A stretch of 64,000 nucleotides of DNA from an uncultured Bacteroides sp. (GTDB lineage: Bacteria; Bacteroidota; Bacteroidia; Bacteroidales; Bacteroidaceae): contig NZ_OY781099.1 of the NCBI RefSeq assembly GCF_963676325.1, forward strand, positions 248,001-312,000. Direction: 5' to 3'. Under the pieces are notes generated by a model. That model ran no database searches. It saw nothing but the letters and a program-made list of their open reading frames with translations, and was not told the DNA's origin. Shown here piece after piece: positions 60,283 to 64,000 of this stretch (positions are counted from its first letter, which is position 1; the number at the start of each line of letters is the position of its first letter). Position numbers and translations under genes: made by a program.

Positions 60283-61824
60283 ATGAGAAAAGCATTCCTG
60301 TTAGGCACTTTGCTTGCCGCGAGTTTATCAATTTCCGCGCAAAAGAAGGCTACAATTGAGATTCATCCTGAGCAAGGAACACAAACAATCAGTAAACACA
60401 TTTACGGACATTTTGCCGAACATCTTGGTAGCTGTATATATGGTGGACTTTGGGTTGGTGAGAATTCGGATATTCCAAATACAAAAGGTTATCGTACTGA
60501 TGTGCTTGAGGCATTAAAGAAATTGCATATTCCAAACCTTCGCTGGCCGGGTGGATGCTTTGCCGACGAATATCATTGGATGGATGGTATTGGCCCTAAA
60601 GAAAATCGTCCTAAGATGGTAAACAATAACTGGGGAGGTACCATTGAAGATAACAGCTTTGGTACAAATGAATTCCTTAATCTTTGCGAATTATTAGGTT
60701 GCGAACCATATATCAGCGGAAATGTGGGAAGTGGTACAGTTGAAGAATTGGCAAAATGGGTGGAATATATGACTTCGGACGGTGATAGTCCAATGGCTAA
60801 TCTTCGTAGAAAGAATGGTCGTGACAAGGCCTGGAAAGTTAAGTTCCTTGGTGTTGGTAACGAAAGCTGGGGTTGTGGTGGAAACATGGAGCCTGCTTAT
60901 TATGCAGACTTATTCCGTCGTTATTCTACTTATTGCCGTAACTATGATGGTAACCAGTTGTTTAAAATTGCCAGTGGTGCCAGTGATTATGATTATAACT
61001 GGACTGAGACTTTGATGAAAAAGGATGCTAGTAATATGAATGGTATTTCACTTCATTATTATACTTGTAAAGGCTGGAACGGAAGTAAAGGCTCAGCTAC
61101 TAATTTCACTAAAGATGATTATTACTGGACTATGGGTAAATGTCTGGAAATTGAGGATGTGGTAAAGAAGCATATTGCCATTATGGATAAATATGATGCA
61201 AAGAAGAAAGTTGGTTTAATGGTTGATGAATGGGGAACATGGTGGGATGTTGAACCAGGAACTAATCCAGGACACCTTTTCCAACAAAATACAATGCGTG
61301 ATGCTATGGTTGCTGCTCTTACCCTGAACGTGTTTAATAAATATGGTGACCGTATTCAAATGGCTAATATCGCTCAGGTGGTTAATGTGCTTCAATCAAT
61401 GATTCTTACTAAAGGTAAAGAAATGGTGTTGACTCCAACTTACTATGTGTTTGATATGTATAAAGTGCATCAGGGTGCAACTTATCTTCCTTTGAATCTG
61501 GCTTGTGATACAATGACATTTGAAAAGAATCACGCAGTTCCTATGTTGAGCGCTTCTGCATCTAAAGATGCTAAAGGATTAATACATGTTACATTGGCAA
61601 ATGCAAGCTTAGACAATAGTGAAGAGGTAGATATTAATATTCCTTCATTAAAAGCTAATAAAGTAAGCGGACGTATTCTTACCTCAAAAGAAGCAGGTGA
61701 TTATAATGCTTTTGGTGCTCCTGAAAAAGTGCAGCCAAAAGATTTCACTGATGCTAAAATTACTAAGCAAGGAATCAAAGTAAAGATGCCTGCTAAATCA
61801 ATTGTTGTATTGGAAATTAATTAA
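60283..61824 (+). CDS. Alpha-L-arabinofuranosidase, family GH51
   Basis: A 513-residue exported glycosidase: signal peptide about 1-20 (ending SISAQ), (beta/alpha)8 catalytic domain and C-terminal beta domain. YGHFAEHLGSCIYGG near 41-55 and RWPGGCFADEYHW near 86-98 are family signatures; the acid/base Glu lies in VGNESWG near 192 and the nucleophile in MVDEWGTW near 315. It releases arabinofuranosyl residues from arabinan or arabinoxylan in the periplasm. The BNR-repeat gene follows 9 nt later, so the two form a pair. Confidence 0.95.
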   Translation: MRKAFLLGTLLAASLSISAQKKATIEIHPEQGTQTISKHIYGHFAEHLGSCIYGGLWVGENSDIPNTKGYRTDVLEALKKLHIPNLRWPGGCFADEYHWMDGIGPKENRPKMVNNNWGGTIEDNSFGTNEFLNLCELLGCEPYISGNVGSGTVEELAKWVEYMTSDGDSPMANLRRKNGRDKAWKVKFLGVGNESWGCGGNMEPAYYADLFRRYSTYCRNYDGNQLFKIASGASDYDYNWTETLMKKDASNMNGISLHYYTCKGWNGSKGSATNFTKDDYYWTMGKCLEIEDVVKKHIAIMDKYDAKKKVGLMVDEWGTWWDVEPGTNPGHLFQQNTMRDAMVAALTLNVFNKYGDRIQMANIAQVVNVLQSMILTKGKEMVLTPTYYVFDMYKVHQGATYLPLNLACDTMTFEKNHAVPMLSASASKDAKGLIHVTLANASLDNSEEVDINIPSLKANKVSGRILTSKEAGDYNAFGAPEKVQPKDFTDAKITKQGIKVKMPAKSIVVLEIN

Positions 61825-61833
61825 TAACAGGTA

Positions 61834-63246
61834 ATGGGTATTAAACGAATTCTATATTCAACCTTATTATTTGCCGCTGCATCATCGGTAACGGCTCAAA
61901 CAGCTCCCTCCTTAGAGGGGGCTGTTCTTTTAGCAACTGCAAAAACAACTCAGTTGAATCAGTCAAAAGCTGTTGAACCGGGTAACTATAAGATTAAGAG
62001 AGTTGTCAGGGTAGGCAATGTTCCTGCTGATTTCCCGGTAAACTTTGCTCTTTATACGAAAGGGAATTGCCAGTATGTTGCTTATTACGACACGCTTCAT
62101 AAAATGGTTCTGGCTTCCCGTAAGCTGAATCAGAAGAAGTGGAGTTATAAGTCCTTAGAGACAAAGGTTCCTTGGGATAGCCATAATTACATCTCATTGT
62201 TTGTTGATGAGGCTGGTTATATTCATGTGGTAGGAAATATGCACTCTTCACCATTGGTTTACTTCAAGAGTAGTAAGCCCTGGGATATCAATTCCATGCA
62301 GGCTCTGCATAAGATGACGGGAAAAGAAGAAGATGTAACCACTTATCCGGAGTTTATGTACGGTCCGAAAGGGGAGACTCTTTTTCATTATCGATATGGC
62401 CGTAGTGGTAATGGATACGAGGTGTTTAATGTGCTGGATGTCTCTTCTCAAAAGTGGAGCAGGCTGATAGATAAACCTCTGATTGATGGAGAAGGAGAGC
62501 GAAATGCTTATATGCAGGGACCAGTTCTTGGACCTGATGGTTATTTTCATTTATTATGGGTGTGGCGTGAAACACCTGATTGTTCCAGTAATCATACGCT
62601 CTCTTATGCACGAAGCAAAGATCTTATTCACTGGGAAAGTGTGAATGGAGAGAAAGCCGGTTTCCCGATCACATTGAAAGATAGTTGTCTGGTGGTTGAT
62701 GCTACACCTGAGAAAGGTGGTCTTATTAATATTGGAATAAAGCTAGGTTTTGATTCTTCTAACCGGGTGATGGTTGGTTATCATAAATATGATGATAAAG
62801 GTAATACGCAGCTTTACTTATCACGTAATGATGGTGGAAAGTGGAATGCAGTAAAACAAACCAGCTGGGATTACCGTTGGGATTTCAAAGGCGGCGGAAC
62901 AATTGTCAATGAGCTATTAATTGATGCTCCTGTTGTAAAAGACGGTAAGGTAACGATGGGGTATCATCGGCTGAATCTTAAAGATGCTCAGATTATTGCT
63001 GATGAAAATACGTTTGCTCCTTTAGGTGAAGAAGTTATTCCGTCTGTCTATCCAAAAGAAATGGAGAAATTAGACTCTGCTTTTCCTGGAATGTTAGTTT
63101 ATAAGATTAAAGATTCAGCTTCTGCTGATAACGATAAAACTAAATATGTTCTTCGCTGGGAAGCTCTGTCTCCCAATCGTGATCAGAAACGTACAGGTAA
63201 GCTTCCTCAGCCATCTGTTCTTCGGGTTTATGAGCTACAAAAATAA
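61834..63246 (+). CDS. Exported BNR-repeat protein, probable glycan-active enzyme
   Basis: A 470-residue protein with a signal peptide (about 1-22, ending VTAQ) and a six-bladed propeller of BNR_4-type repeats, seen as recurrent D-x-x-G-x-x-H/Y motifs (VDEAGYIHVVGNMHSSPL, GPDGYFHLLWVWRETPDCSS, HRLNLKDAQIIAD). Such proteins next to glycosidases are often lyases or hydrolases of plant or algal polysaccharide. The H-V-x-G-N-M-H-S-S-P-L segment is a conserved family feature. The catalytic residues cannot be assigned. A terminator at 63305-63338 follows. Confidence 0.8.
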   Translation: MGIKRILYSTLLFAAASSVTAQTAPSLEGAVLLATAKTTQLNQSKAVEPGNYKIKRVVRVGNVPADFPVNFALYTKGNCQYVAYYDTLHKMVLASRKLNQKKWSYKSLETKVPWDSHNYISLFVDEAGYIHVVGNMHSSPLVYFKSSKPWDINSMQALHKMTGKEEDVTTYPEFMYGPKGETLFHYRYGRSGNGYEVFNVLDVSSQKWSRLIDKPLIDGEGERNAYMQGPVLGPDGYFHLLWVWRETPDCSSNHTLSYARSKDLIHWESVNGEKAGFPITLKDSCLVVDATPEKGGLINIGIKLGFDSSNRVMVGYHKYDDKGNTQLYLSRNDGGKWNAVKQTSWDYRWDFKGGGTIVNELLIDAPVVKDGKVTMGYHRLNLKDAQIIADENTFAPLGEEVIPSVYPKEMEKLDSAFPGMLVYKIKDSASADNDKTKYVLRWEALSPNRDQKRTGKLPQPSVLRVYELQK

Positions 63247-63301
63247 ATGAGTATTCTGTTTCGGGACTTTATTTAATAATATAATCTGAAACACGAGCAT
63301 A

Positions 63302-63345
63302 AAAAAAGAGCTTAGTTGATTATTCAGCTAAGCTCTTTCCTATAT
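63302..63345. terminator. Bidirectional terminator between the BNR gene and pnp
   Basis: 63305-63319 (AAAGAGCTTAG plus TTGA) pairs with 63324-63338 with one G-T pair; A-run on the left and pyrimidine-rich right flank. It serves both convergent units. Confidence 0.8.
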
Positions 63346-63358
63346 TATATATAGAAGT

Positions 63359-64000
63359 TTATTCTTTATCTTCTTTCTTTGGAGGACGTGGAGTTAAAGC
63401 TTTCTTAGAAAGTTTGAACTTACCAGTCTTAGCATCGACGTCGATTAACTTAACTTCAATTTCGTCACCTTCTTTAATTCCAGATTCTTCAACTGTTTCA
63501 AGACGTTTCCAATCTATTTCAGAGATATGAAGCAATCCGTCTTTTCCTGGAAGGAATTCAACAAATGCACCGTAAGGCATAATTGAGCGAACTTTACCTT
63601 TGTAAACTTCACCAACTTCCGGTACTGAAACAATGCCTTTGATTAAGCGCATAGCGTTCTCAATAGCAGCCTTGTTTGTTCCTGAAACTTCAATTTTACC
63701 AACACCTTCAACTTCTTCAATAGTGATAGTTGCACCAGTTTCTTCCTGCATTCCTTGAATGATCTTTCCACCAGGGCCGATAATTGCACCAATGAATTCT
63801 TTAGGAATAGTCAATGTTTCGATGCGTGGAGCATGGTCTTTCAAATCAGCGCGAGGCTCTTGAATAGTTTCCATTATCTTACCAAGAATGTGCATACGAC
63901 CTTCTTTAGCTTGATTCAGGGCTTGTTCCAGAATGTCAAAAGAAAGTCCGTCTACCTTGATATCCATCTGAGTAGCAGTAATACCGTCTTTTGTTCCTGT
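63359..64000 (-). CDS. pnp: Polyribonucleotide nucleotidyltransferase, C-terminal part
   Basis: The last 213 codons of PNPase, open at the right edge of the window (the frame continues upstream as T-G-T-K-D-G-I-T-A-T-Q before M-D-I-K). It contains the end of the second RNase PH core, the KH domain with IGAIIGPGGKIIQGMQEETG, and the S1 domain with GAFVEFLPGKDGLLHISE, ending in a basic tail. PNPase degrades RNA phosphorolytically. Confidence 0.96.
   Translation of the reverse strand, partial: TGTKDGITATQMDIKVDGLSFDILEQALNQAKEGRMHILGKIMETIQEPRADLKDHAPRIETLTIPKEFIGAIIGPGGKIIQGMQEETGATITIEEVEGVGKIEVSGTNKAAIENAMRLIKGIVSVPEVGEVYKGKVRSIMPYGAFVEFLPGKDGLLHISEIDWKRLETVEESGIKEGDEIEVKLIDVDAKTGKFKLSKKALTPRPPKKEDKE

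Noticed and set aside
60283..63246. Polysaccharide utilisation locus
   Set aside because: A GH51 and a BNR protein are paired, but no SusC/SusD pair and no hybrid sensor or ECF regulator are in the window.

Overview
The window is chromosomal DNA from a member of Bacteroidales, most likely Bacteroides or a close relative. The evidence is moderate-to-low GC, promoters of the Bacteroides type (TTTG about 20 nt upstream of TAnnTTTG) ahead of many genes, lipoproteins and outer-membrane assembly genes of Bacteroidota type, fused ADP-forming acyl-CoA ligase, and sorting-domain proteins. Most of it is ordinary core genome; the unusual material lies in the long intergenic gaps and in one decayed accessory segment (about 5.9-8.6 kb).

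Layout. 1-5.9 kb: end of a probable cupin-type regulator, an acyl-CoA synthetase, ahcY and a YfhO-family membrane protein. 5.9-8.6 kb: accessory segment with an orphan AAA ATPase framed by two near-identical hairpins, a 37-codon relic resembling a restriction gene start, the 5' part of a group II intron on the minus strand, and a small membrane protein. 8.5-11.1 kb: two secreted SGNH hydrolases separated by 0.9 kb of palindromic repeats. 11.1-21.3 kb (minus strand): metG followed by a surface-polysaccharide cluster (flippase, five family 2/4-type glycosyltransferases, a fucosyltransferase-like enzyme, an FkbM methyltransferase). 21.7-30.3 kb: ADP-forming acyl-CoA ligase, a YifB/ComM ATPase, a thioredoxin-fold lipoprotein without its CXXC, a TPR/OmpA-like lipoprotein, and xerD. 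30.3-34.5 kb (plus strand): aroQ, pyk, O-methyltransferase, rbfA, LolC/E-like permease. 35-38.7 kb: three exported proteins, two with type IX-like C-terminal sorting domains and one with a short P-V-D-G-G membrane tail. 38.8-44.9 kb: envelope biogenesis operon DUF6089-like/uppS/bamA/ompH/ompH and then murI. 45-47.6 kb: a lipoprotein and ribD. 47.6-53.8 kb: prmC-recX-comF and pyrE-SRPBCC-argH-AKR-lipoprotein, then tRNA-Gly and tRNA-Leu. 54-57.2 kb: a second orphan ATPase and an AlbA/Schlafen-type protein. 58-63.3 kb: deacetylase lipoprotein, small proteins, GH51 arabinofuranosidase plus a BNR-repeat partner. The right edge cuts pnp.

The main novelty candidate is a recurrent architecture in the long intergenic gaps: each gap carries its own short palindromic word, present in several direct and inverted copies, and the words differ from gap to gap. 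Two adjacent 135-139 bp elements share a core but have different arms whose changes are matched on both sides. I do not recognise this as a named repeat family. Promoter -7 elements also correct several start codons, and these corrections are given per gene.
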